64,000 nt of DNA, taken from NCBI GenBank assembly GCA_040753915.1, contig JBFMDN010000004.1, positions 62,001 to 126,000 on the forward strand, written 5' to 3'. Below the pieces are notes generated by a model. That model made no database searches. It was not told the origin of the DNA and was given only the letters and a program-made list of their open reading frames with translations. Position numbers and translations under genes: made by a program. Origin of the DNA: JBFMDN01 sp040753915. GTDB taxonomy: Bacteria; Desulfobacterota; Desulfomonilia; Desulfomonilales; Desulfomonilaceae. Shown one piece after another: positions 52,163 to 61,658 of the stretch (positions within the stretch are counted from its first letter, which is position 1; every line of letters begins with the position of its first letter).

Positions 52163-55100
52163 ATGACGCTCCACCCAATAAGAATCCTCGATCAGGTGCT
52201 CGATGAGTACCGGGATTATCTGCTCACCGAATTCCGTGCCAAAGACCCCAACCTGCGTGCAGCCCTAGAACGCGAACTGGACGCACCTGGCTTTCTTGCT
52301 CAGGATACGTTCTATCAGGCTCATCGCCCCTTCCGCACCGGCAGCCTTTGGCGAGATCTCCCTTTGAACCCCAAGCTGGCGGCAGTCATGGAGAAGCGGT
52401 CACGGAGCCCAGAGGCGTACCTTCATCAATCCCTGGCAATTGAACAATTGTTGTCATCTGCCGCGAATCCGGTAGTGGTGACGACAGGAACGGGAAGCGG
52501 AAAAACAGAGGCGTTCCTTCTGCCCGTCATACAAAATGCGTTTGAGGATTCGGTGCGGTTCAAGAAGTCAGGACTCACAGCAATCCTCGTGTACCCCATG
52601 AATGCTCTGGCAAACGACCAGCGGCAACGCATCGAGGACTACCTGAACGAGGCAGGCATGGCGGGAGCCATCCGCGTAGAGCAGTACGACCGGGGGACTT
52701 CGCAGACGAAACGGCAGGAGATGAGGGCAAACCCTCCTCACATCCTGCTGACAAACTATATGATGCTGGAATACCTTCTGGTGCGGCCTGCGGACCGGGA
52801 AGACATCTTTGCGAATCATCGGTGCAGGTTTCTCGTCCTGGATGAGGTCCACACGTATCGGGGAATCTTGGGGACCAACATCGCCTTGCTGGTACGACGG
52901 GTTCGCACCCACTTAGCCAGAGCACGACAGGACTGGAAGCCTGATGTGCCGGCCACTGAACGCCCGAAGCGATATCCAAAGCTCATCCCCATCGGCACAT
53001 CCGCGACCATCAAGTCTCTTTTCGAGGAGGGGCTATCCAGGGAAGAAGTGATCCGGCTCCGGGACGAGTCGGTTAAGGAGTTCTTCGGCAACCTTACCGG
53101 CGCCGACCGTGACTCCATCAGGGTGTTTGGGGAGGAGCTCAAAGAATTGCAGATCCCTAGCGAGGCAGTCTATCCTCGACGTGCCGGTCAGGTGCGCGTC
53201 AGGCACCTTCAAGTGAGTGATGTGGAAATCGTTCGGCAGGCTCTGTGTTCTTTGGCACAACTCCCCGAAAACACACCACTGAATGATGCAGCATCCCGAT
53301 ATCGCCTGCTCTGGGATCTGAACCGCTGGCTCATCAAACGACCTATGTCGGTGAGTCAAATCGTCGAGGTTATGAGAGCAGAGGTGCCTCAGCGTGCTGA
53401 CTGCACGGGTAACGAGCTGCGTGCAGAAGTGGAAGCTGCTCTGGTCATCGGCGCCGCTCTTCCCGACGAGACGCCCGGAGCTTTGAGGTTGCGAGCCCAC
53501 CGGTTTGTCCGTGGGGGCTGGAAGTTTCACCGGTGCGTCAATCCCAATTGCGGACGGCTTTACCCCAAGGGAGAAGAACGCTGCACCAGTTGCAACCATG
53601 TAACCGCTCCACTCTATCTGTGCCGGAACTGCGGTGCGGATTACCTGCGATTCGCAGGAGACATCGAGAGTGAGCCGTTGCGTCCCACTGCTGACGTGGC
53701 GGCAACGCTCGAATGGATGGTTTACGAACCCTCAAAATTCGATTCGCCGGTTGCTGCCGAAGAAGACGAGGACGACAGAGAGGAAGCCGCGGAGCGTCCT
53801 CCACGAAGGGGCCGAGCCCGCGTACCGACTCAGATCCGTCGTCGCCCTGTGCTCGAAGGCTCTCTAGACCCTACTACGTTGCTCTTCAGCACAAATCCTG
53901 ATGAATACCCATGGGTTGTCACATTGTCGCCGGCACGCACCCGTTGCCTATGCTGCGGTGGAACGGCAGGGAGCAGAAACGTAATCACGCCTCTGGCCCT
54001 GGGGACCTCTGCGGCGGTTAAGGTGCTGAGTGAAGGTCTTGTCGAGGGGTTGACTGAGGCCAATGGTAACCGCCCTGGGCATGACGGCAAAGAAAGGTTG
54101 CTTCTTTTCAGCGACAGCCGTCAGGATGCGGCGCACCAGGCACGATTCATCATCTTTGCGAGTCGTTATGACCGAATGCGTCGCAGGCTCATGGAGCATC
54201 TGCTCAGGGAGCAGGAACTTACGGTTCAACGGGCAGTGGAATTGCTCAGCGAATCGGCTGTCTCCCAAAGGGACAATCCTTACGTGCCCTTAGAAACAGA
54301 CTGGATTCCCGAGGACGCCCGTAACCGTGTTCAGGCATGGGAAGAGGCGCCGCTCCTCGACGAAATAGCGGTCAATGCAGGTTACCGAGCAACACTCGTG
54401 AATCTGGGATTGGTGGGTATTCGGTATCACCAACTTGACGAATATGTGCAGGCCAAGGGAGAGGATTTGGCCGAAGCCCTCGGCGTCGATTTGCCACAGC
54501 TCACGTATATTTGCCGGGTCATGCTGGATGAAATGCGGGTGAGGGGCGCTCTTTCCAGGCCGATGCTCCAGTATCACCCTGCGCACATCTCGTGCCCGGC
54601 CCATCTCCACGCAGCCGAGTGGGAACGCACCGTAAAACAACCGCGGGGATACCCTCTCACTCGCCAAGGGCAGGTCGTTGCGGTCATGGATGGTCCCACC
54701 ATATCAGGCGTTACCGTAAGAAATGCTTGGCGCCGCCCCCGCTCCGGAGGTCGCGGACCGAGCCTTGAGCGCATCCTTCGCCACCTACTCCACGACTTCG
54801 GCGGCAACGAGCCGGATGACCAAATGATGACGGACATGCTGAGATTCCTCCGAGACGGTAGTTTCATTCTGCCTTATACGTTGTACGGGTATCGGGAGTC
54901 TATGCAGTTGCTGCAGGTGAATGCAGAAACCATCCGATTGCACGTCTTGAACGATGACACGCGGCTCCATTGCGAGGTGTGCGGTGACGTTCGCTCCGGA
55001 CCTCATGCCGGAATGCCATGCTCCCAATGCCACGGTCGGCTGGTACTGTGGGCGGATACCGATGTGGAATTAAACAGGACCGTTCGGCGGATACGGAAGA

Positions 55101-57475
55101 CCGAGGCAGTTCCTTTGGTTGCCGGTGAGCATACGGCACAGATTACGACGGACGCCAGAGCGGAGCTGGAAACAAATTTCAAAGCAGCTCCCGATGTTTC
55201 ACCGGTGAACGTGCTGGCGTGTTCACCGACCCTGGAAATGGGTATTGACGTAGGGGGACTGGACGCAGTTGTGATGCGAAACGTTCCTCCCCGGCCAGAC
55301 AACTATGCCCAGAGAGGAGGCCGTGCAGGTCGGCGTTCCCGAGTCGGTATGGTAGTCGGCTACGCTCGAAACACCCCGCATGACCAGTATTTCTATGACA
55401 AACCTGCCGAAATGATCGGTGGCGAGGTGCCGGCCCCTGCTCTGTCTTTAGGAAACCGAGACGTACTGATACGCCACCTTCACGGTATCATATTTGGAGC
55501 AGCGCAGCCCGGTCTGGCAGGGCGCATGATCGAATATGTGGGACCCGACGGCGCCATTAACCATGAAGCGGTCGATGGGCTCATTCAAGGAGTTCAGGCC
55601 CAGAAGGAACATGCTGCGGAGATGGCTCGACAGGCGTGGGGAGATGAAATCCTTGCACGAGCCGGAATTGACGAGCAGCAACTGCGCGAGCACCTTAATG
55701 AATTGCCCGACAGGATACACCACGTGATCAATGCTACGTCCCGGCAGGTGATCGAACTTCGACAGGCTCTGGATTCGTATGCGAGAAGCCTGGAAGGACG
55801 ACATGCAGGTGTACGGGCTGGCGATTTGGTGGCTCGTTTGTTGGGAATCCAGACCGCATCTCGTCCGAATATCCAGGATGCTGATGATCGTTCGGCTGGA
55901 TATCCTCTGAGGCGATTTGCCGAATTCGGCTTGCTTCCTGGCTACGAGTTTCCATCTGAACCCGCGACCTTGAGGCTCCTGGGTGACGAGCACGAAGAGG
56001 ACCCTATTTCCGTCACCAGACGATTCGGCCTGGGCCAGTTCCAACCTGAGGCTCATGTATATGCACGGAAGCGGCGATGGGTGGTAATCGGACTTGACAA
56101 CGCTTCACCGTGGAATCCTCGTAGTGATGGTCCGACCTGGAGTTATCGGGTTTGTGGTACTTGTGGCCTCAGGTACAATGCCGACGAACCGAGTTGTCCC
56201 CGGTGTGGGACGAGCAGTCCTGGTCCGGCGGATCCTGCATTCGAGTTCGCGGGCTTTCTGGCCAAGAAGGAGGAGCGGCCTATTCTGGACGAAGAAGACC
56301 GTTACGCTGCTCGGAACCTCGTCACGGTACATCCTCAATGGACGGGTGACGTGGTGGGCAGGTGGTCCCTCGTCAACGGCTGGGGATTGCGACTCAGCCG
56401 GAATGAAGAGGTAAGATGGATCAACGAAGGCCTTCCGCCGACCCAAGCTGAAATCGCAAACCAGTTACCCATTTTGCACGTGGAGGCAAAGGGATATTTG
56501 CTCTGTCCATCATGCGGGCGAAAGCTCGAACCTCCGCCTCCCCCCCAAGTTCAAAGTAGAGGGAGGCGAAATGCCGGTGGGCGTGCAGGCCGTCAGGATA
56601 CTGGAGGCCATGCAGACGGATGCCCTCTTATCGGTACCGCCCCCCGGGCCTTGGCCATCACGACCGCTGCAAAGGTCGAGGTCTTGCGATTGCTGATGCC
56701 GGTCCCCGGATCTGACAATGCAAGACAATGGCTCTCGTTGGGACTCTCGCTCGGCTATGCACTCCTCAACGGTATGCAGCGGAGGTTCATGCTCGATCCG
56801 GCTGAGCTCGAATTCCAACTGGAAGGGCCCTGGAACTCGCAGCAGGGCGAGGCTCGTTGTTCGGTGATGTCCCTCGCGTTCATCGACCCCGGTTTGGGAG
56901 GAAGCGGGTATTTGGAGAGGATCGCAGAAGATTTTCATCTTGTGGCGGAGAGAGCACTGGAGCACCTGGACCATGCGGGTTGCGACACAGCCTGCTACCG
57001 CTGTCTGAAGACCTATCAGAACCAGCGATACCATGATCAACTTCATTGGCCCTCGGCAATTCCTGCTCTGCACGAACTGGCCGAGCAAGCCCCGACCGGC
57101 CGTCCGCTGCAAACCGGGGACATGGACGATCCGAGACCTTGGCTCGAAGCATATGCCGCGGGCCTCGGCTCACCTCTCGAACTGAAGTTCCTGCAGCTTT
57201 TCGAGAAGTACGGCTTCAAACCGGAGAAACAGGTGCCTGTCTCCCCAACGGACGACGAACCGCCCATATCCGTGGCTGACTTCGCTGTTCCCGAGCGTAG
57301 GTTGGCAATCTACGTGGATGGGGCGGCTTTCCATATAGGTGCCAACCTCCGCCGTGACCGATATATCCGTGGAAGACTTCGTGACGGGCAACCGCCCTGG
57401 CGAGTGGAGGAACTCAGAGCATCGGATTTGAAGGCTGGAGAAAGTCTGATCAGGCGGTTGAAAGAGAGTATTTGA
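52163..57475 (+). CDS. Giant DEAD/DEAH helicase with DUF1998 zinc region and C-terminal nuclease domain
   Basis: 1770 residues from an ATG after AAGGAG. Walker A VVTTGTGSGKTEAFLLPV is near residue 107, motif II LVLDEVHTYRGIL near 227, and the second RecA domain near 1020 (SPTLEMGIDVGGLDAVVMRN, QRGGRAGRRSRVG). Zinc knuckles are scattered: CRNCGADY, CLCCGG, CEVCGD with CSQC, CGTCGLRY with CPRCG, and CPSCGRKL. The DUF1998-type Cys cluster CDTACYRCLKTYQNQRYHDQ is near 1606. From 1665 there is a Vsr/DUF559-like nuclease: SPLELKFLQLFEKYGF, SVADFAVPERRLAIYVDGAA and RDRYIRGRL. Similar helicase-DUF1998 proteins act in DISARM (DrmA/DrmB) and Druantia (DruE). Confidence 0.9.
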   Translation: MTLHPIRILDQVLDEYRDYLLTEFRAKDPNLRAALERELDAPGFLAQDTFYQAHRPFRTGSLWRDLPLNPKLAAVMEKRSRSPEAYLHQSLAIEQLLSSAANPVVVTTGTGSGKTEAFLLPVIQNAFEDSVRFKKSGLTAILVYPMNALANDQRQRIEDYLNEAGMAGAIRVEQYDRGTSQTKRQEMRANPPHILLTNYMMLEYLLVRPADREDIFANHRCRFLVLDEVHTYRGILGTNIALLVRRVRTHLARARQDWKPDVPATERPKRYPKLIPIGTSATIKSLFEEGLSREEVIRLRDESVKEFFGNLTGADRDSIRVFGEELKELQIPSEAVYPRRAGQVRVRHLQVSDVEIVRQALCSLAQLPENTPLNDAASRYRLLWDLNRWLIKRPMSVSQIVEVMRAEVPQRADCTGNELRAEVEAALVIGAALPDETPGALRLRAHRFVRGGWKFHRCVNPNCGRLYPKGEERCTSCNHVTAPLYLCRNCGADYLRFAGDIESEPLRPTADVAATLEWMVYEPSKFDSPVAAEEDEDDREEAAERPPRRGRARVPTQIRRRPVLEGSLDPTTLLFSTNPDEYPWVVTLSPARTRCLCCGGTAGSRNVITPLALGTSAAVKVLSEGLVEGLTEANGNRPGHDGKERLLLFSDSRQDAAHQARFIIFASRYDRMRRRLMEHLLREQELTVQRAVELLSESAVSQRDNPYVPLETDWIPEDARNRVQAWEEAPLLDEIAVNAGYRATLVNLGLVGIRYHQLDEYVQAKGEDLAEALGVDLPQLTYICRVMLDEMRVRGALSRPMLQYHPAHISCPAHLHAAEWERTVKQPRGYPLTRQGQVVAVMDGPTISGVTVRNAWRRPRSGGRGPSLERILRHLLHDFGGNEPDDQMMTDMLRFLRDGSFILPYTLYGYRESMQLLQVNAETIRLHVLNDDTRLHCEVCGDVRSGPHAGMPCSQCHGRLVLWADTDVELNRTVRRIRKTEAVPLVAGEHTAQITTDARAELETNFKAAPDVSPVNVLACSPTLEMGIDVGGLDAVVMRNVPPRPDNYAQRGGRAGRRSRVGMVVGYARNTPHDQYFYDKPAEMIGGEVPAPALSLGNRDVLIRHLHGIIFGAAQPGLAGRMIEYVGPDGAINHEAVDGLIQGVQAQKEHAAEMARQAWGDEILARAGIDEQQLREHLNELPDRIHHVINATSRQVIELRQALDSYARSLEGRHAGVRAGDLVARLLGIQTASRPNIQDADDRSAGYPLRRFAEFGLLPGYEFPSEPATLRLLGDEHEEDPISVTRRFGLGQFQPEAHVYARKRRWVVIGLDNASPWNPRSDGPTWSYRVCGTCGLRYNADEPSCPRCGTSSPGPADPAFEFAGFLAKKEERPILDEEDRYAARNLVTVHPQWTGDVVGRWSLVNGWGLRLSRNEEVRWINEGLPPTQAEIANQLPILHVEAKGYLLCPSCGRKLEPPPPPQVQSRGRRNAGGRAGRQDTGGHADGCPLIGTAPRALAITTAAKVEVLRLLMPVPGSDNARQWLSLGLSLGYALLNGMQRRFMLDPAELEFQLEGPWNSQQGEARCSVMSLAFIDPGLGGSGYLERIAEDFHLVAERALEHLDHAGCDTACYRCLKTYQNQRYHDQLHWPSAIPALHELAEQAPTGRPLQTGDMDDPRPWLEAYAAGLGSPLELKFLQLFEKYGFKPEKQVPVSPTDDEPPISVADFAVPERRLAIYVDGAAFHIGANLRRDRYIRGRLRDGQPPWRVEELRASDLKAGESLIRRLKESI

Positions 57476-57780
57476 AAGCCTTCACAGAGACGAGGCTGAC
57501 GGAATGCCGGGCCAAGACTTGCATGATTACCCCTCATTGTAGTTGAAAAACTACACGTTGAATATCAGGTAGTTATGAAAATAACCTTAAGTCATGCGAA
57601 GCTTTTTGATTGTGGGACAACGAGTCTTGTGATATTCGCGCAGGTCTGGAGTGAGGACGAGATCGGTGATCCGCAAAGTCTTGATCTTCTCCTTCTGGCT
57701 TGACACGAGGGTGCCCGGGTCCTATGATCGCCGCCCAAAGCCGGACCACAGAGGAAAAATACGGTAAAAGAGTAGTCTTC

Positions 57781-59196
57781 ATGGCGGAAGAGCGTGCAGT
57801 GAGGGACCCCATTCATGGCTTCGTCTATCTAAGAAGCAAGGAAGCCGAAATCGTTGGATCAGCCCTCTTTCAAAGGCTACGGGGAATCCGTCAGTTAGCT
57901 TTTGCCCATTTGGTATATCCCGGAGCGCACCACACAAGATTTGAACATTCGCTGGGTGTCTGTAACATTGTTGGCAGGCTGGCGAAAAGCGTGGGGCTGA
58001 AAACCGAAGACGAGCAACTTGTCCGCCTGGCAGCTTTGCTGCATGACATTGGACATGGGCCTTTTTCGCATGTTTCAGAGGACGCTCTCGAAATTTACGC
58101 CGAAAGGGAGAAGCTTGGAGACCGGCTGCAAGATGACCAAGCGAGTATCCATGAGCTTGTAACACAGGATTTCATCAGAAATGACCCAGATCTCAAGCGG
58201 TTACTTGGAGAGCACGACTGCCAGCGGATCGCTACGCTACTTGCAGAAGGTTATGATGAACCACTGTTGAGGTCCTTGGTATCAGGCCCATTGGACGGGG
58301 ACAAACAGGACTATCTCTTGCGAGACAGCCATTACTGTGGCGTAAAGTACGGTGTCTTTGACTTGGACCAGATGCATCGCTCCTTGGTCGCACACGATCC
58401 GGGCGACGGAACAGAGCTGATGATATCAGACGATGGAATTCATGTTCTGGAGCAATTCGTCCTGGCCAAGTATTACATAACCACGCAGGTGTATCGACAC
58501 CGAATTCGGCTGATTACCGATCAGATGCTGGTCCGAGCGATTTGCCTCGGAATCGAGAAAGATGGAATCAGGGAACTGCATGAGCTTTATGGCTACGACG
58601 GAAGCGCTGATTTCGCAGCCAGGTATGCTCAGTGGGACGATGCGCGGTTTCTTCTGCATTTCGGAAGAGATGACCTCTCAGGGACGTATTGCCAGAGGCT
58701 TCTGGAGCGTTTGCGCAAGAGGCAGCTCCTGAAGAAGATTTACGGCAAGCGAATTAAGGAGCTTCCAGGTAACGTTCGCGAGACCTTGGAACAGATAAGC
58801 AGTTCAAACAACAGAGAGAAACGGGCTGAACTCGAAGCCATGATCCACGAAGAAATCCGCCACCGGCTCCCGTCGAATTGCGATCTCGGAGACGGTGATA
58901 GCAACTTCGTGATTCTTCACTCTTACAAGTTCAAGTCCGTGAAGGAACAGTCTAGGGACAACGAAGGTCCTATTCTCGTGGAGAGGTCGCCAACGCCAAA
59001 GACGTTTGAAGAGGAGTCCGCGCTCTTTCATTCAATTGACGCATCCCTGAGCGAAGCTCATGTGGAGGTATATGCTCCGATAATCTACGACAGCCCGGCA
59101 CAGCGCCGAAAGGTGCTGACTACCCTTGACCGCCCCATAACTGAAATACTGACCCGGCTTAGCTCAGAAGATGGAGAGACCAATGAAGACACGTGA
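57781..59196 (+). CDS. HD-domain phosphohydrolase (YwfO/COG1078-like)
   Basis: 471 residues from ATG 57781 (MAEERAVRDPIHGF); an upstream in-frame ATG at 57700 is less likely. HD motifs: HHTRFEHSLGVCNIV near residue 50, ALLHDIGHGPFSHVSED near 85, and the later Asp in SGPLDGDKQDYLLRDSHY. It belongs to the SAMHD1/dGTPase-like group that removes triphosphate from nucleotides or acts on other phosphoesters. The C-terminal 150 residues are variable. It overlaps the next gene by 14 bases. It follows the helicase gene by 305 bp; that gap contains the hairpin GTAGTT-GAAA-AACTAC but no T-run. Confidence 0.9.
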   Translation: MAEERAVRDPIHGFVYLRSKEAEIVGSALFQRLRGIRQLAFAHLVYPGAHHTRFEHSLGVCNIVGRLAKSVGLKTEDEQLVRLAALLHDIGHGPFSHVSEDALEIYAEREKLGDRLQDDQASIHELVTQDFIRNDPDLKRLLGEHDCQRIATLLAEGYDEPLLRSLVSGPLDGDKQDYLLRDSHYCGVKYGVFDLDQMHRSLVAHDPGDGTELMISDDGIHVLEQFVLAKYYITTQVYRHRIRLITDQMLVRAICLGIEKDGIRELHELYGYDGSADFAARYAQWDDARFLLHFGRDDLSGTYCQRLLERLRKRQLLKKIYGKRIKELPGNVRETLEQISSSNNREKRAELEAMIHEEIRHRLPSNCDLGDGDSNFVILHSYKFKSVKEQSRDNEGPILVERSPTPKTFEEESALFHSIDASLSEAHVEVYAPIIYDSPAQRRKVLTTLDRPITEILTRLSSEDGETNEDT

Positions 59197-59731
59197 TTTT
59201 GTTGTTCTTGCCTACGGAGCCTTCGGAGGAAAAATCTCCGGGAAGACTAACCTACAGAAAAAAGTTTATTTCCTTGGTGTAGGGCTCGGCATGGAATCTG
59301 ATTTGGGCTACCGGCCACATTATTATGGTCCATATTCGGCTTCAGTCGCTGAAGCGAATTCAGAGTTGCGATCCATGGGGTACCTGAGCGAGTGCTCCAC
59401 GAGCTGGGGAAGCGATAATCGTGGCTTTGAGATTGCACGATATGACTACGCCCTCACGGAGGATGGCAGTCGTCTCCTTGAAAGGAAACAACTTGAGTAT
59501 CGCGACATTTGGGATAAGCTCATCGCTTTTGCTGAAGTAATGAAATCCGTGGGCGAGTTGAACTATTGGGAACTCTCAATCGCTGCCAAGTCGTACTTTA
59601 TCCTGAAGAGCGCAGGAGCACAGATCGGCACGAAAGAGATTCAGAATGAAGCATTGAAGCTCGGCTGGGAGGTCAGAGAGGAGGAGATTCAGAAAGCATG
59701 TGAATTCCTTGAAAGGGTGCAGTTGGTTTAG
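59183..59731 (+). CDS. YwgA-like protein
   Basis: 182 residues from the ATG at 59183 after GGAGAG. Conserved pattern KTNLQKKVYFLGVGLG, YRPHYYGPYSASVAEANSEL and YALTEDGSRLLE resembles the YwgA family, which is found next to HD proteins in Firmicutes too. The fold looks like a winged-helix/helical regulator; the antitoxin-like SocA/DUF4065 family has similar HYYGPYS motifs. Overlap with the HD gene indicates coupled synthesis. A regulatory or inhibitory partner of the HD enzyme is my inference. Confidence 0.75.
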   Translation: MKTRDFVVLAYGAFGGKISGKTNLQKKVYFLGVGLGMESDLGYRPHYYGPYSASVAEANSELRSMGYLSECSTSWGSDNRGFEIARYDYALTEDGSRLLERKQLEYRDIWDKLIAFAEVMKSVGELNYWELSIAAKSYFILKSAGAQIGTKEIQNEALKLGWEVREEEIQKACEFLERVQLV

Positions 59732-60407
59732 CGGAGGACGGCGGTCAGGTCTTGTTTCTTGATTGGACTCCGGTGGCACATGCTGACAATGGCAGGGAAG
59801 GCCACGTTTAGGCGAGGCGGAGTTTAGAGCTTGGCCCAACCCCAATCATGCTTCGAATCCACTCCCTCGTCAAAGCTTGTTCCAAGAGTCATCTACGAAA
59901 CTGTGCATAATCTGCGGATTTGTGCTCACAACCCGCCCTTCCCTAAACAGCGTTGCCGTGACTTTGCGACCGAATCTACAAACGGAAGTACTGGGAATCA
60001 AACACCTTGCCCCGCTCCATCATCTTACAGCTCGACGAGATAGCCGAGCCGTTGTCTTCCTTGATGACGTTGATCGACCGCATTTCGCGCGGCTCGTGGA
60101 TCGGTCCGAACACTCACTCTCATGGAGAGCTCTTCACCGCTTCAAGCAGTTCCTGGTGAGCGATTGAGGCAATTGGGTGATTCTGGCCTTGTGATCCCAA
60201 TCGTTTCATCAGTTCTGCCAAAAGAGCATCATACCTTCCAACCCACCGCGTACACCACACAGTGGGTCCGTCTTCCGGTGGCCCGCCAAAGGACTAGACG
60301 AAAAGAAATTTCGCGGTCGTTGACTTTCGTGACAGCCGTTAATACCTATACGTTACAGGAGAAATCATCCAGGTCAGTGACAGATACGCTGGGCAAAGGG
60401 GTACGCC
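59732..60407. other. 676-bp stretch without a supported gene
   Basis: Short frames on the plus strand (around 60010-60170) are open but have no recognisable domain, ribosome site or composition like the neighbours. It could hold gene debris at the boundary of the defence island. TTGACT at 60320 might belong to the promoter of the IscS-like gene, but no well-spaced -10 is evident. Confidence 0.45.
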
Positions 60408-61592
60408 ATGAGAATAATCAATATGGACCATGTGGCCGCGTGTCCAATTCTGCCTGAGGTTGCCGATGCAATGATACCTTTCCTCAAGGAGAGGTTCGGC
60501 AACCCATCGAGCATGCACAGCTCCGGAGAGCAGGTGTCTGAAGCGATGGAAGAAGCTCGGCGCCACGTGGCGGCTCTCATCAACGCCAAAGATTCGGAAA
60601 TTGTCTTTACCTCCGGCGGAACCGAAGCAAACAACTGGGCCTTGAAAGGGGTTGTAATGGCGAGCCGGGCAAAAGGCAATCACATTATAACCTCTTCCAT
60701 CGAGCATTTCTCGATCATGCACTGCGTCAAGACGCTCGAGAAACAGGGGGTAGAAGTCACACGTCTTCCTGTGGATCAATTTGGGATGGTGGATCCCGCG
60801 GACGTGAAAAAAGCGATAACCCCCCAGACGGTTCTCATCTCGGTCATGCACGCGAACAACGAAGTCGGCACCATCCAACCAATTCAAGAAATCGGGAAAA
60901 TAGCTCGAGAGCGCAATATTCTGTTTCACACCGACGCAGTGGCTACCGCAGGCGTGATACCCGTTGACGTGGACAAGTTGAACGTGGACCTCCTCTCCCT
61001 GGCCGCGAACCCCTTCTACGGCCCCCATGGAGTCGGGGCTCTTTACATCAGGAAAGGAACACGCATCGCTCCACTGCTCGACGGAGGAATCCAAGAGCAA
61101 GGCCTGCGAGCAGGCACTGAGAACATCCTCGGAATAATAGGCATGGGCAAGGCGGCGGAAATCGTGGCCAAAGAGATGCACAACCGAATAGCGCATGTCT
61201 TGCCGCTGCGCGACCGACTCAAGAAGGAAATCCCCGAGGCCATCCCCGAGGTGGCGCTCGTGGGGCACCCGACGGAACGGCTGCCAGGCAACGTCAGCGT
61301 GGTCGTCCGGTACGTTGAAGGGGAAGCCATGCTGCTCTTCCTTGACATGGAGGGAATACAGATAGCCAGTGGTTCGGCGTGCATTTCCCGATCGCTCAAG
61401 GTATCTCACGTGATGCTCGCCATGGGTATAGACGCGGGTACTGCCCAGGGGTCCCTCCTATTTACCCTGGGTGTCGACAATACCAACGCAGACGTTGACG
61501 AGGTGTTGAAAGTCCTGCCTTCCATTGTGCAGAGGCTGAGAGACATGTCGCCCTTGTACAAGAGATCCGTTAGACTCAAGGAAACGGGATGA
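60408..61592 (+). CDS. NifS/IscS-family protein lacking the PLP-binding lysine
   Basis: 394 residues. Overall it matches group I cysteine desulfurases: MDHVAACPILPEVADAM, FTSGGTEANNWALKG, SSIEHFSIMHCV, SVMHANNEVGTIQPI and the catalytic Cys loop ASGSACISRSLKVSHVM (Cys325). At the cofactor site, where the family reads S-A-H-K-x-Y-G-P-K-G, this protein reads A-A-N-P-F-Y-G-P-H-G, so the lysine that binds pyridoxal phosphate is Pro202. The usual Gln of the DAVQ motif is also Ala179. It therefore cannot form the normal aldimine and may act as a scaffold or sulfur-transfer partner. It is 66 bp upstream of an IscU gene. Confidence 0.9.
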   Translation: MRIINMDHVAACPILPEVADAMIPFLKERFGNPSSMHSSGEQVSEAMEEARRHVAALINAKDSEIVFTSGGTEANNWALKGVVMASRAKGNHIITSSIEHFSIMHCVKTLEKQGVEVTRLPVDQFGMVDPADVKKAITPQTVLISVMHANNEVGTIQPIQEIGKIARERNILFHTDAVATAGVIPVDVDKLNVDLLSLAANPFYGPHGVGALYIRKGTRIAPLLDGGIQEQGLRAGTENILGIIGMGKAAEIVAKEMHNRIAHVLPLRDRLKKEIPEAIPEVALVGHPTERLPGNVSVVVRYVEGEAMLLFLDMEGIQIASGSACISRSLKVSHVMLAMGIDAGTAQGSLLFTLGVDNTNADVDEVLKVLPSIVQRLRDMSPLYKRSVRLKETG

Positions 61593-61658
61593 CCGATTCG
61601 CTCGTCGCATTTGTGTGCTACACTATGATGGAGGTCTCAAACCTCAGGAGGTTTTTGC

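Noticed and set aside
60339..61409. 356-residue open frame on the minus strand
   Set aside because: Antisense to the well-supported IscS-like gene.
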